Shown: positions 44,972 through 54,414 of the stretch, one piece after another
Layout of the letters: each line of letters starts with the position of its first letter
Numbering within the stretch: position 1 is the stretch's first letter
Source: Dysgonomonas sp. Marseille-P4361
GTDB taxonomy: Bacteria; Bacteroidota; Bacteroidia; Bacteroidales; Dysgonomonadaceae
Direction: 5' to 3'
DNA: 64,000 nt
NCBI RefSeq assembly: GCF_900343125.1
Contig: NZ_OPYL01000004.1
Coordinates: forward strand, 186,001 to 250,000
Made by a program: the position numbers and the translations under genes
Notes under the pieces: generated by a model
Seen by the model: only the letters and a program-made list of their open reading frames with translations
The model's database searches: none
What the model was told of the DNA's origin: nothing

Positions 44972-47239
44972 ATGAAGAGTAATACTTTTGACATAGAGAT
45001 GATTCGCAAATTTTATTCTACTTATACCCAAAAAGTAGAAAAGGCTAAAACTATGTTAAATCGCCCATTAACACTTAGTGAAAAGATCTTATATGCACAT
45101 CTCTCTACTGACGAGCAGATCAAAGATTTTGAACGAGTTGTAGACTACGTCAACTTTGATCCGGACAGAGTAGCCATGCAAGATGCTACAGCACAAATGG
45201 CATTATTACAATTAATGAACTCAGGACGAACAGAGGTAGCTGTTCCATCAACAGTGCACTGCGACCACCTGATTCAAGCCTACAAATCAGCTAAAGAAGA
45301 TTTAAACACAGCCGAAATTACCAACAAGGAAGTTTATGATTTTCTTAGCGCTGTATCAAACAAATTTGGTATAGGATTTTGGAAACCGGGAGCAGGAATA
45401 ATCCATCAGGTAGTTCTCGAAAATTATGCTTTCCCCGGAGGCATGATGATAGGAACAGATTCACACACCCCTAATGCGGGAGGATTGGGAATGATCGCTA
45501 TCGGAGTTGGAGGAGCCGACGCTGTTGATGTCATGGCAGGAATGCCTTGGGAACTAAAAATGCCTAAACTGATCGGAGTAAAACTTACCGGAAAATTATC
45601 AGGTTGGGCTTCTCCTAAAGATGTAATATTAAAGTTAGCCGGAATTTTAACTGTAAAAGGAGGAACAAACGCCATCATCGAATACTTCGGAGAAGGCACG
45701 CAATCTCTTTCTGCTACGGGGAAAGCAACCATTTGTAACATGGGTGCTGAAGTTGGTGCAACAACATCAATATTCCCTTACGACAAAAAATCATCAGATT
45801 ATCTAAGAATAACAGACAGAAGTGATGTTGCTGAACTTGCCGATCAAATTATAGCATACTTACAAGCCGATGCAGACGTCATCAACAACCCTCAACAATA
45901 TTATGATGAACTAATAGAAATAAATCTATCTACCCTAGAGCCATTCGTGAATGGACCTTTCACTCCGGATGCGGCCTACCCTATCTCTGAGTTTGCAAAA
46001 GTTGTCAAAGAAAAAGGCTATCCTCAGCAAATGGAGGTTGGCTTAATAGGCTCTTGTACAAACTCCTCTTACGAAGATTTATCGAGAGCAGCATCTATCG
46101 TAAAGAATGCGAAAGAAAAAGACATTAAAATAAAAGCTCAATTTATAATCAACCCCGGATCGGAACAAGTACGCTACACTGCCGAAAGAGACGGTATATT
46201 GCCAATATTCGAAGACGCAGGCGCAACCATTATGGCCAATGCTTGTGGACCTTGTATCGGTCAATGGAAAAGAGAAAATGACAACCCCGATCGCCCTAAC
46301 TCAATCGTGACTTCTTTTAACAGAAATTTTGCTAAAAGAAATGATGGTAATCCAAATACACATGCATTTGTAACATCGCCTGAGATTGTAGCTGCATTAA
46401 GCATCGCCGGCGATTTATGCTTCAATCCAATGACGGATACCTTGACAAACGAAAAAGGCGAAAAGATAAAATTAGATGAACCAAATGGCTACGAACTTCC
46501 ACCTCGCGGATATGCAATGGAAGATTCCGGATATGTAGCACCAGCAAGCGATGGAGGCAACATCATTGTCAAAATAGCTCCGGATTCGCAACGTTTACAA
46601 GAATTAAAACCTTTCCCTGCTTGGGACGGAAAGGATATTATAGATCAACCTTTACTTATCAAAGTAGAGGGTAAATGTACTACAGACCACATCTCTATGG
46701 CGGGACCATGGCTTCGCTTCCGCGGACATCTCGACAATATTTCGAACAATATGCTGATAGGCGCAGTAAATGCTTTCAATCAAAAGACGAACGCTGTACT
46801 GGACTCCGAATCGGGAGAATATATTGAAGTTCCTAAGCTTGCCCGAAAGTTCAAAGCTCAGGGAATTGGGTCTATCGTTGTAGCAGAAGAGAATTATGGA
46901 GAAGGTTCATCTCGCGAACATGCAGCTATGGAACCTCGTTTCCTGAATGTAAAAGCTATTATAGTAAAATCATTTGCACGTATTCACGAAACGAACCTTA
47001 AGAAACAAGGTATGCTGGCACTTACTTTTGTAAATAAAGAGGATTACAACAAAGTTAGAGAAGATGACAAGATAAGCATTCTCGGCTTAATAGATTTCAA
47101 GCCCGGACAAAACCTCACAATCGAACTACTTCATAGCAACGGGACTAAAGAATCGTTCGAAGTAGCTCATACATACAACGACATTCAAATAGAATGGTTT
47201 AAAGCAGGAAGCGCATTAAATTACATGAGCCGTAAATAA
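44972..47239 (+). CDS. acnA: Aconitate hydratase
   Basis: A 755-residue aconitase that interconverts citrate and isocitrate with a 4Fe-4S cluster. Cluster ligands are in [10 protein letters not shown] and [11 protein letters not shown]. Other markers are [21 protein letters not shown] and the C-terminal swivel domain [14 protein letters not shown]. Length and order fit mitochondrial-type aconitase of Bacteroidetes. First gene of acnA-GNAT-gltA-DUF423. Confidence 0.96.
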   Translation: MKSNTFDIEMIRKFYSTYTQKVEKAKTMLNRPLTLSEKILYAHLSTDEQIKDFERVVDYVNFDPDRVAMQDATAQMALLQLMNSGRTEVAVPSTVHCDHLIQAYKSAKEDLNTAEITNKEVYDFLSAVSNKFGIGFWKPGAGIIHQVVLENYAFPGGMMIGTDSHTPNAGGLGMIAIGVGGADAVDVMAGMPWELKMPKLIGVKLTGKLSGWASPKDVILKLAGILTVKGGTNAIIEYFGEGTQSLSATGKATICNMGAEVGATTSIFPYDKKSSDYLRITDRSDVAELADQIIAYLQADADVINNPQQYYDELIEINLSTLEPFVNGPFTPDAAYPISEFAKVVKEKGYPQQMEVGLIGSCTNSSYEDLSRAASIVKNAKEKDIKIKAQFIINPGSEQVRYTAERDGILPIFEDAGATIMANACGPCIGQWKRENDNPDRPNSIVTSFNRNFAKRNDGNPNTHAFVTSPEIVAALSIAGDLCFNPMTDTLTNEKGEKIKLDEPNGYELPPRGYAMEDSGYVAPASDGGNIIVKIAPDSQRLQELKPFPAWDGKDIIDQPLLIKVEGKCTTDHISMAGPWLRFRGHLDNISNNMLIGAVNAFNQKTNAVLDSESGEYIEVPKLARKFKAQGIGSIVVAEENYGEGSSREHAAMEPRFLNVKAIIVKSFARIHETNLKKQGMLALTFVNKEDYNKVREDDKISILGLIDFKPGQNLTIELLHSNGTKESFEVAHTYNDIQIEWFKAGSALNYMSRK

Positions 47240-47255
47240 ATCTTTTAAGAATCGA

Positions 47256-47717
47256 ATGGTAAACGAGAATATTACACCGATAAAGGAAAAAGATTTCGAC
47301 GAATTGATTCATCTTTTCAGAGAGTTCTCTATTTTCGAAAAATCGCCCGAAAAGATGATCAACTCTAAAGAAAAGATGATCCTCGAAAAAGATTACATCC
47401 ATGGTTTTATAGCCAGAGGTGAAAACGATGAGATAATGGGCTATGCCACCTGCTTTTTCACCTATCATACTTGGGTTGGAAAATCTTTATATATGGACGA
47501 CCTATATGTAAAAGAGAGATACAGAGGTAAAGGAGTCGGGTCAAGACTGATAAAAAAAGTTATCGCCTTTGCTAAAGAAAAAGAATGCAACAAACTACGA
47601 TGGCAGGTATCCAACTGGAATGCTTCGGCCATTGAATTCTACAAAAAGATTGGAGCCGACATCAACGATGTGCAGCTAAACTGCGACCTCACACTCTCTG
47701 CCAATAATAACATTTAA
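47256..47717 (+). CDS. GNAT acetyltransferase
   Basis: A 153-residue GNAT with DDLYVKERYRGKGVGSRLIKKVIAFAKEKEC and NWNASAIEFYKKIGAD. It lies between aconitase and citrate synthase (16- and 28-base gaps), where many Bacteroidales have isocitrate dehydrogenase. Similar to diamine N-acetyltransferase-like GNATs; target unknown. Confidence 0.9.
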   Translation: MVNENITPIKEKDFDELIHLFREFSIFEKSPEKMINSKEKMILEKDYIHGFIARGENDEIMGYATCFFTYHTWVGKSLYMDDLYVKERYRGKGVGSRLIKKVIAFAKEKECNKLRWQVSNWNASAIEFYKKIGADINDVQLNCDLTLSANNNI

Positions 47718-47745
47718 TATTACGACACCCCTAAGACTACCTATT

Positions 47746-49107
47746 ATGGAAAGACTAAATAATAATGAAATAGTAAACCGTATATCCCAAACGGTTACCA
47801 ACACCTCCAATATCAGTAATGAATTATTCAAACAATTCAACGTTAAACGAGGTTTACGCAATGAAGATCACACCGGAGTAGTTGTAGGACTTACCAAAGT
47901 CGGCGATGTTGTAGGATACGACAGAGACGAGAATGGCAACACATTCCCCATTCCGGGAAAACTTATGTATCGAGGAATGAGTCTTGAAGACATAGTGAGA
48001 GGCGCTCAAAAAGAAGACAGACTAGGCTTCGAAGAAGTTGTATATCTTATATTGTCAGGAGATTTACCTAACAAAAAAGAACTTGCTGAATTCTCTGATC
48101 TATTAAGCAAAACAATGGATCTGAAACCAAAGATTGTTATGCACATTCTCGATCTTGTAGGAAAAGACATCATGAATTACCTATCACGATGTGTGCTTGA
48201 ATTATATACATTTGATGATAATCCGGATAGTACTTCTCCAGAGAACCTGATCAGACAGTCACTCAACCTTGTTGCTACTTTCCCTACAATTGTGGCTTAC
48301 GCTCACAATGCGATAAGACATGAACAAGGAAAATCCTTGCATATCAGACACCCACAACCCAATTTATCATTGGCTGAGAACTTCTTATATATGATAAAAG
48401 GGAGAAACTATACTCCTCTAGATGTTAAAGTTCTTGACTTGGCACTAATGGTTCATGCCGATCATGGAGGTGGTAACAACTCTACTTTTACGGTACGTGT
48501 CACCAGTTCGGCCGGCACTGACACTTATTCAGCTATTGCTGCCGGTATTGGCTCACTCAAAGGTCCTTTGCATGGAGGAGCAAACCTCAAGGTTGTAGAT
48601 ATGCTAAAGCACATAAAACGCAATATCAAAGACTGGACCAACGTAGAAGAAGTGGACTCATACATTCATAAAATATTCAACAAAGAAGCCTACGATAAAT
48701 CAGGACTATTCTATGGTATAGGACATGCTATTTATACCATATCCGATCCACGTACAGTCTTACTTAAAGAAATGGCACGAGATTTAGCTATAGAAAAAGG
48801 TCGTGAAGATGAATATAATTTCATGAACCTTTTGGAAGAGCGAGCAGTATATAATTTCATGGAATTCAAAGGGAAAGACAAAGGAAAGCAAGTTTGTGCA
48901 AATGTTGACTTTTACTCTGGCTTTATTTATGACATGATAGGATTACCTCAGGAAATATTTACGCCTTTGTTTGCTATGGCTCGTATCGTCGGTTGGTCAG
49001 CACATCGGATAGAAGAATTGAACTTTAAACAAAAAAGAATTATACGCCCGGCTTATAAGAACGCGGCTGAAATTAAAGAATACACTAAAATAGACGACAG
49101 AAAATGA
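47746..49107 (+). CDS. gltA: Citrate synthase
   Basis: A 453-residue citrate synthase (acetyl-CoA + oxaloacetate to citrate). Active-site segments: HADHGGGNNSTFTVRVTSSAGTDTYSAIAAGIGSLKGPLHGGAN and GIGHAIYTISDPR, with GFIYDMIGLPQEIFTPLFAMARIVGWSAHRIEE near the end. The long N-terminus (about 75 residues) is characteristic of this Bacteroidetes subgroup. Its last 4 bases overlap the DUF423 gene. Confidence 0.94.
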   Translation: MERLNNNEIVNRISQTVTNTSNISNELFKQFNVKRGLRNEDHTGVVVGLTKVGDVVGYDRDENGNTFPIPGKLMYRGMSLEDIVRGAQKEDRLGFEEVVYLILSGDLPNKKELAEFSDLLSKTMDLKPKIVMHILDLVGKDIMNYLSRCVLELYTFDDNPDSTSPENLIRQSLNLVATFPTIVAYAHNAIRHEQGKSLHIRHPQPNLSLAENFLYMIKGRNYTPLDVKVLDLALMVHADHGGGNNSTFTVRVTSSAGTDTYSAIAAGIGSLKGPLHGGANLKVVDMLKHIKRNIKDWTNVEEVDSYIHKIFNKEAYDKSGLFYGIGHAIYTISDPRTVLLKEMARDLAIEKGREDEYNFMNLLEERAVYNFMEFKGKDKGKQVCANVDFYSGFIYDMIGLPQEIFTPLFAMARIVGWSAHRIEELNFKQKRIIRPAYKNAAEIKEYTKIDDRK

Positions 49108-49493
49108 AACAATGTGTTTTAATTATAGCTAGTATCTACGGAATGCTTTCTGTGATACTAGGCGCTCTTGGTGCGCATGCTTTTAAACAAATATTACCTG
49201 CCGAAAAGCTTCTCAGCTTCGAGACAGGAGTACGCTACCAGATGTATCACGCAATAGCACTCTTAGCAATAGGCTTTTTCTTATCATTCAGCACTTCTGT
49301 AGAAAAATGGGCAGCCATATGTATTATTCTAGGCGTATTCTTGTTTTCTTTTAGCATTTACTTCCTTTCGTTTGCCGATTACTGGAATGTAAACCTTCGC
49401 TTTCTAGGACCAGTTACTCCTATAGGAGGTTTATTTATGATTGCCGGATGGCTTCTGTTAATTATATATTTTATCAAGTATAAAACGATCTAA
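49104..49493 (+). CDS. DUF423 membrane protein
   Basis: A 129-residue four-helix membrane protein (IASIYGMLSVILGALGAHAF, MYHAIALLAIGFFLSF, AICIILGVFLFSFSIYFLSF, PIGGLFMIAGWLLLIIYFI). The ALGAHAF and MYHAIAL motifs are those of DUF423. Function unknown. Start overlaps the gltA stop (ATGA), so it is translated with it. Confidence 0.9.
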   Translation: MKQCVLIIASIYGMLSVILGALGAHAFKQILPAEKLLSFETGVRYQMYHAIALLAIGFFLSFSTSVEKWAAICIILGVFLFSFSIYFLSFADYWNVNLRFLGPVTPIGGLFMIAGWLLLIIYFIKYKTI

Positions 49494-49538
49494 TCAACAA
49501 TTGGAGCAATCTACATTTATCCTCTTTAGATAAGACAA

Positions 49539-49573
49539 AAAGCGAGACTAGTTATTGAAATTAGTCTCGCTTT
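49539..49573 (+). terminator. Terminator of the acnA-gltA operon
   Basis: AAAGCGAGACTA at 49539-49550 pairs with TAGTCTCGCTTT at 49562-49573 around an 11-base loop, with A/T runs on both sides, so it works in both directions and also serves the gene at 49599. Confidence 0.88.
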
Positions 49574-49598
49574 AATTTTTCATTTGATAATAAATCTA

Positions 49599-49862
49599 TC
49601 ATAAGCCAATCTGAGCTTTAACGAAGCCACTTGCTTCCTCTTCTGTTAGAAAATACCAAAATCCCCTAAACTCACACGGAAACTCATCAAGAGGTATTTG
49701 TAGTCTTTTTTTCTCACATTTTAAAGAAAAATCTTCAAAATTCGTAGTGGTGTAATTATACACATCTTCCGAACCGCTAACAACAAACACCTTCATCGAT
49801 AAGTTTTTGGGGTTTACTCTATAGAGAACATCCCCTGCTTTCAAAATTTCCTGCAACAACAT
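49599..49862 (-). CDS. Uncharacterised 87-residue protein
   Basis: A short protein, MLLQEILKAGDVLYRVNPKN..., rich in beta and aromatic residues, with no signal peptide and no recognised domain. It has a strong purine-rich ribosome-binding site (GGGAGG) 6 bases before the ATG, unusual in Bacteroidetes, and a terminator behind it. Its codon use fits its neighbours, so it is likely real. Confidence 0.65.
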   Translation of the reverse strand: MLLQEILKAGDVLYRVNPKNLSMKVFVVSGSEDVYNYTTTNFEDFSLKCEKKRLQIPLDEFPCEFRGFWYFLTEEEASGFVKAQIGL

Positions 49863-50201
49863 AAAACCTCCCTTTTAAACGATGAAACACAAAGCGGTAT
49901 ATCTATATAATGAACAACCACACTTAATTGTTCACTTAGTCTCTGAATATAGGAAATTTAATTCATATTTCCTATTCTTTTCTGTTAAAACAACGTCTAC
50001 GGAAGGTTAAAAAGCAAGATCTCGTTCACAGCTTTCATTTTAAGAATCAAAAGATTAAAGCACACCCCTCACCTAGACTGCACAAAACACCAACATCTGT
50101 GCATATGCTCATTTTTTTTTATTATTTTAATTTCTTTGTCTTATATTTTAATAGTACCTTTGCGTCAAACCAAAATAATAACTTTTTTATAAAGATTAAT
50201 C
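49863..50201. other. Gene-free region between 87-residue gene and mce
   Basis: Contains two hairpins: TGAACAA/TTGTTCA (49911-49917 with 49928-49934) and ATAGGAAAT/ATTTCCTAT (49949-49957 with 49967-49975, 9-base loop), then T-rich sequence. The mce promoter is at its right end. No gene is seen. Confidence 0.55.
50135..50162 (+). promoter_or_regulatory. Promoter of mce
   Basis: TTTG at 50135-50138, a 16-base spacer (short) and TACCTTTG at 50155-50162. The start of mce at 50202 follows after about 32 bases of leader. Confidence 0.6.
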
Positions 50202-50615
50202 ATGGATATTTCACACATTGAACATCTAGGTATCGCTGTAAAAAGCATCGAAGAACAACTACCTTACTATGAAGGAGTTTTAGGTCTAAAATGTTATAAC
50301 ATTGAGGTTGTAGAAGACCAAAAAGTAAAAACTGCTTTCTTCAAAGTAGGACAAACAAAAATTGAGCTTCTAGAGCCGACAAGCCCGGATAGCACTATCG
50401 CTAAATTCATTGAAAAAAGAGGCGAAGGCATCCACCACATTGCTTGGTGTGTTCAGGACGGAGTAGCTAATGCTCTGGCTGAAGTAGAAGCAAAAGGAGT
50501 TCAACTGATCGATAAAGCTCCTCGTCGTGGTGCAGAAGGTCTAGACATCGCTTTCTTACATCCGAAATCAACAGGTAGCGTTCTCACAGAATTTTGTGAA
50601 ACTCCTAAAAAATAA
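50202..50615 (+). CDS. mce: Methylmalonyl-CoA epimerase
   Basis: A 137-residue glyoxalase-fold enzyme that interconverts (R)- and (S)-methylmalonyl-CoA. HIEHLGIAVKSIEEQ, KIELLEPTSPDSTIAKFIEKRGEGIHHIAWCV and FLHPKSTGSVLTEFCE carry the His and Glu metal ligands. It links succinyl-CoA to the carboxyltransferase gene behind it. A strong hairpin lies between mce and mmdA. Confidence 0.95.
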   Translation: MDISHIEHLGIAVKSIEEQLPYYEGVLGLKCYNIEVVEDQKVKTAFFKVGQTKIELLEPTSPDSTIAKFIEKRGEGIHHIAWCVQDGVANALAEVEAKGVQLIDKAPRRGAEGLDIAFLHPKSTGSVLTEFCETPKK

Positions 50616-50621
50616 AGTACA

Positions 50622-50667
50622 AAAGACTTTACGGCATCAAAAAAAACAGGTGCAGTAAAGTCTTTTC
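50622..50667 (+). terminator. Terminator/attenuator between mce and mmdA
   Basis: Perfect outer arms AAAAGACTTTAC (50622-50633) and GTAAAGTCTTTT (50656-50667), extended inside by GCATC/GGTGC around an A-rich loop, followed by CTTATC. It should stop a large share of transcripts before mmdA. Confidence 0.8.
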
Positions 50668-50712
50668 TTATCTAAACAGAAATCAAATTAATCAGAATCT
50701 AAAATAGAAAAT

Positions 50713-52266
50713 ATGAGCCAACTGGAAAAGATTAAGGAGCTTGTAGAACTTCGCGCTAAAGCTCGCCTTGGTGGTGGAGCAAAAAGAATAGAAGCTCAAC
50801 ACGCTAAAGGTAAATACACAGCACGCGAACGTGTTGCCATCTTACTTGACGAAGGTAGTTTCGAAGAGTTCGACATGTTTGTTGAACACCGTTGTACAAA
50901 CTTCGGAATGGAAAAAACAAAATTCCTAGGTGACGGAGTTGTTACCGGTAGCGGTACTATCAACGGACGTTTAGTGTATGTATTTGCACAAGATTTTACA
51001 GTTATCGGAGGATCTCTTTCCGAAACACTAGCAATGAAGATTTGTAAAGTAATGGATATGGCTATGAAAGTAGGTGCTCCTGTTATCGGTCTTAACGACT
51101 CGGGAGGTGCACGTATCCAAGAAGGCGTAAACGCTCTTGCCGGATATGCCGAAATCTTCCAACGCAACATTCTTGCATCTGGTGTTATTCCTCAAATTTC
51201 TGGTATCTTCGGACCATGTGCCGGTGGAGCAGTATACTCTCCTGCATTGACAGACTTCACTCTTATGGTAGAAGGAATTTCTTACATGTTCCTTACTGGC
51301 CCTAAAGTGGTTAAAACTGTAACTGGCGAAGATGTAACACAAGAAGATCTAGGAGGAGCAAGTGTACATGCTTCTAAGTCGGGAGTTGCTCACTTTACAG
51401 CTGCTAACGAAGACGAAGGTCTTGAAATGATTAAAAAATTATTCGGATATCTTCCGTCAAACAACAGAGAAGAAGCTCCTCGCGTAGAGTGCAACGACCC
51501 TGTTGCTCGTATGGATGACAGACTAAACGAAATAATCCCAGACAATCCGAACAAAGCATACAACATGTTTGAAGTAATCGGAATGGTTGTTGACAATGGA
51601 GAATTCCTTGAAGTACATTCAGCTTATGCAAAAAATATCATCGTAGGTTTTGCTCGCATGAATGGACAATCGGTAGGTATCGTTGCCAACCAACCTATGT
51701 ATATGGCTGGTGTTCTTGATATCAACGCATCTCGCAAAGCGGCACGTTTCGTTCGTTTCTGTGACGCTTTCAATATTCCATTAGTAACACTTGTAGACGT
51801 ACCAGGATTCCTTCCGGGAACAGGACAAGAATACGGAGGCGTTATTACTCACGGAGCTAAACTTCTTTACGCATACGGAGAAGCTACTGTACCAAAAGTA
51901 ACAGTTACTCTACGTAAATCTTACGGAGGTTCTCACATTGTGATGAGCTGTAAACAACTTCGTGGTGACTTGAACTATGCATGGCCAACTGCAGAAATTG
52001 CAGTAATGGGTGCAGAAGGTGCAGCTGAGGTTCTTTACGCTAAAGAAGTGAAAGAGGCCGGCGACAAAGCGGCTGAAGTAAAAGCTGAAAAATTAGCAGA
52101 ATACAACAAGCAATTCAGCAACCCTTACAATGCTGCTCGTTATGGATACATCGAGGATGTTATCGAACCACGCAACACTCGTTTCCGCGTAATTCGTGGT
52201 CTTGAACAACTAAGAACTAAACAACAAGTGAACCCTGCGAAGAAGCATGATAACTTGCCTCTATAA
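50713..52266 (+). CDS. mmdA: Methylmalonyl-CoA decarboxylase / propionyl-CoA carboxylase, carboxyltransferase subunit
   Basis: A 517-residue carboxyltransferase (Carboxyl_trans domain) that moves CO2 between biotin and (methyl)malonyl-CoA. Markers are [46 protein letters not shown], and in the C-terminal half [24 protein letters not shown] with [13 protein letters not shown]. It could serve a Na+-pumping decarboxylase or a carboxylase; the operon lacks both the membrane beta subunit and biotin carboxylase. Confidence 0.93.
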   Translation: MSQLEKIKELVELRAKARLGGGAKRIEAQHAKGKYTARERVAILLDEGSFEEFDMFVEHRCTNFGMEKTKFLGDGVVTGSGTINGRLVYVFAQDFTVIGGSLSETLAMKICKVMDMAMKVGAPVIGLNDSGGARIQEGVNALAGYAEIFQRNILASGVIPQISGIFGPCAGGAVYSPALTDFTLMVEGISYMFLTGPKVVKTVTGEDVTQEDLGGASVHASKSGVAHFTAANEDEGLEMIKKLFGYLPSNNREEAPRVECNDPVARMDDRLNEIIPDNPNKAYNMFEVIGMVVDNGEFLEVHSAYAKNIIVGFARMNGQSVGIVANQPMYMAGVLDINASRKAARFVRFCDAFNIPLVTLVDVPGFLPGTGQEYGGVITHGAKLLYAYGEATVPKVTVTLRKSYGGSHIVMSCKQLRGDLNYAWPTAEIAVMGAEGAAEVLYAKEVKEAGDKAAEVKAEKLAEYNKQFSNPYNAARYGYIEDVIEPRNTRFRVIRGLEQLRTKQQVNPAKKHDNLPL

Positions 52267-52307
52267 TTGTAACCAGATTACGAATAAATAAGTAAAAGCT
52301 TAAAATT

Positions 52308-52484
52308 ATGAGTGATAAAAATATACCCACAGATGTTTTAGCTGCAATAGCGATGGCTATATACGACACTCAACATCAACACGATGAAGAGAGTAATGTA
52401 CTTACTATCAAAAATGTATCTAAAGACAATCTTCCTTGGGTCGACAGAAGCAGTGCAATGCTTCAAATGCCAGTAAGAAAATAA
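52308..52484 (+). CDS. Small MmdE-like subunit (epsilon, OadG C-terminal-like)
   Basis: A 58-residue protein beginning MSDKNIPTDVLAAIAMAIYD, with HDEESNVLTIKNVS near 25-38 and PWVDRSSAML near the end. HDEESNVLTI resembles the C-terminal end of OadG/MmdD-like delta subunits, and in Veillonella the epsilon subunit MmdE is a small protein related to that region. It has no transmembrane helix, unlike full delta subunits. It sits between mmdA (41 bases) and the biotin carrier (16 bases), the place expected for a delta/epsilon subunit. The resemblance is by recall, not by alignment. Confidence 0.7.
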   Translation: MSDKNIPTDVLAAIAMAIYDTQHQHDEESNVLTIKNVSKDNLPWVDRSSAMLQMPVRK

Positions 52485-52500
52485 AATTATAGAAATTATC

Positions 52501-52944
52501 ATGAAACAATTTATATACAGAATCAACGGTCAGGACTATATAGTAGCCGTAAATAAGTTGGATAACTCTGTTGCTGAAGTTGCTGTTAATGGAAGCAATT
52601 ATGAAGTAGAGTTGGTAAACAACGAAGAAGAAGTAACACTAATCTCTCGTCCTGTAGAGAAGAATGCAGCAGCACCTGCGCCTAAGAAAGCAACTGTAGC
52701 TGCAGCAACTCCAGCTCCTGCAGCAGGAGGACCTGGAGCCGTAAAATCTCCACTTCCTGGAATCGTAGTAGCAATCAATGTTAACGTTGGAGACAAAGTT
52801 ACTAAAGGTCAAAACGTAGCTACACTTGAAGCTATGAAAATGGAGAATGCTATCGCTGCTCCTAAAGACGGGACAGTAGCTTCGATCAATGTAAATCAAG
52901 GAGATTCAGTTCTTGAAGGTGTTACAATTCTTACTATCGAATAA
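52501..52944 (+). CDS. mmdC: Biotin carrier subunit of methylmalonyl-CoA (de)carboxylase
   Basis: A 147-residue biotinyl protein: N-terminal beta-rich segment, an Ala/Pro-rich hinge (near 60-75), and the C-terminal biotinyl domain SPLPGIVVAINVNVGDKV with the biotin lysine at about 113 in LEAMKMENAI. It carries CO2 between the carboxyltransferase and its partner. Ends the cluster with a strong terminator. Confidence 0.95.
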   Translation: MKQFIYRINGQDYIVAVNKLDNSVAEVAVNGSNYEVELVNNEEEVTLISRPVEKNAAAPAPKKATVAAATPAPAAGGPGAVKSPLPGIVVAINVNVGDKVTKGQNVATLEAMKMENAIAAPKDGTVASINVNQGDSVLEGVTILTIE

Positions 52945-52963
52945 GAATAACAATCTTAATAAT

Positions 52964-52998
52964 AAAAAAAGTTGCATGAGGTCATGCAACTTTTTTTT
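52964..52998 (+). terminator. Terminator of the mmd cluster
   Basis: Perfect nine-base stem GTTGCATGA/TCATGCAAC (52971-52979 with 52982-52990), two-base loop, A-run before and T-run after. Works on both strands and also stops the convergent SGNH gene. Confidence 0.93.
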
Positions 52999-53026
52999 AT
53001 ATAAACATTACACAGCCATTAGACCT

Positions 53027-54163
53027 TTAATAAAATAATTCAGCCACATCAATTTTAATTCGTCTAAACATGGCGTGCTCTCCTTCTACAGAAGGATGTA
53101 TACTATCCGCAACAACATACAAAGGCATCCAATTACCATTATCATCCGTAACTGCTCTACTAATATCCACATATCGCTCTCCACTAGCCCTAACCCATTC
53201 ATTTATAGGCTTCGTCACCAAAGCGTAATCAACATCTGGCCGAGGAGTAACTGTTACGAGTATAGGAGTTTGCTTATTTCTTTTCACCTCCTTAATACAT
53301 TCTTTTACATAAGTGATGTATTCATCCAAGGATCTATTATTTGTCCCCATAGCAATAAATACATAAGGAGATTTAAAATAACTATTTTCAATCTTAAATC
53401 GAGCAAGGAAAGAAGCATCAAGGGCATGTCCTGTACGAGCCATAATAGGAACTTTTTCATATCCTATTTCCTGTGCTACCAAATCACAATAACGATCTTT
53501 GAAGGTCCCCCCATTACCAACTAAGTTCGCCGCATCAAAAAAAGAATCACCCCAAAATGAGACAACTGTCTCTCTGTCATAACCAGTTGTAATAATAGCA
53601 TCATTTACTAATACATTCCCATCTTTTACCCCAAAGAATGCTTGCCCCCAGGCTCTGACTACATTAAAGCCAGATCCTGTATCTATATTATATATTTTAT
53701 CAAACTGACTATCTACTGAAACAATAGAATATTTGAGTCTATACCCATCAAGTTTATCTATTGAAATATTATATTTCGTGTTTTCAACTAAACAAAAAGG
53801 CAAATTAATGATATCTATCAAAGAAGAACCATTAAAATCATCCGAAATCTGATAAACACTCATCTGATTACCCAATATTTCGGCAAAACAAAACCCTTTG
53901 CCTATTCTTAATATGACATTCTTACTATTTACAGTAAAAGATACAGAAAATGACATTCTTTCAATTGTTGTATATACCGGATGTAATATTTGAGTAACAT
54001 TCTCTACATTTGATGCATTAATACTATAACCTTCCGGAATCAGAGTCCCTCCTTTTAATTCCATATCTGACAAAGTAGCTTTTACTGCAGACACCCTGTC
54101 ATTCCTCTCATCATTACAACATGAAAACAGAATCAATACTAATAAAACTATAATACTCTTCAT
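53027..54163 (-). CDS. SGNH/GDSL hydrolase lipoprotein
   Basis: A 378-residue lipoprotein (signal MKSIIVLLVLILFSCC). Residues about 30-190 form a beta-rich N-terminal domain of the kind often seen before carbohydrate esterases. The C-terminal SGNH domain has FWGDSFFDAANL (block I Ser, near 203), IAMGTNNRS (block III Asn) and DSIHPS (block V Asp and His). It is a candidate carbohydrate or cell-wall esterase. Convergent with the mmd cluster. Confidence 0.85.
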   Translation of the reverse strand: MKSIIVLLVLILFSCCNDERNDRVSAVKATLSDMELKGGTLIPEGYSINASNVENVTQILHPVYTTIERMSFSVSFTVNSKNVILRIGKGFCFAEILGNQMSVYQISDDFNGSSLIDIINLPFCLVENTKYNISIDKLDGYRLKYSIVSVDSQFDKIYNIDTGSGFNVVRAWGQAFFGVKDGNVLVNDAIITTGYDRETVVSFWGDSFFDAANLVGNGGTFKDRYCDLVAQEIGYEKVPIMARTGHALDASFLARFKIENSYFKSPYVFIAMGTNNRSLDEYITYVKECIKEVKRNKQTPILVTVTPRPDVDYALVTKPINEWVRASGERYVDISRAVTDDNGNWMPLYVVADSIHPSVEGEHAMFRRIKIDVAELFY

Positions 54164-54366
54164 TATCCCTCAAATACAAATTTTGTAAATCAATTCGCTT
54201 TTTTGCTAAATTATAAGAAAAAATTCACTCCATCAAAACACCACCTCTAAATTCTATTAATCAACACTTTACAGGCGACGCAAAAGACAATCATTATTCT
54301 TAAATACTAGATAAAAAACATAAAAAAGAAACTTCCATGCAACTTTTCCGATCAATAATACATCAA

Positions 54367-54374
54367 TCACTTTG
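54367..54374 (+). promoter_or_regulatory. Weak -7-like element for the Ig-like lipoprotein
   Basis: TCACTTTG, one mismatch to TAnnTTTG, 40 bases before the ATG at 54415. The rest of the 240-base gap is A/T-rich with no other signal. Confidence 0.3.
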
Positions 54375-54414
54375 TAGAACAATTAATAACTTAATAATTT
54401 AAATGATTAGTATT

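Noticed and set aside
53075-53524. 149-residue frame opposite the SGNH gene
   Set aside because: No recognisable domain; the minus-strand frame has full SGNH motifs and a lipoprotein signal.
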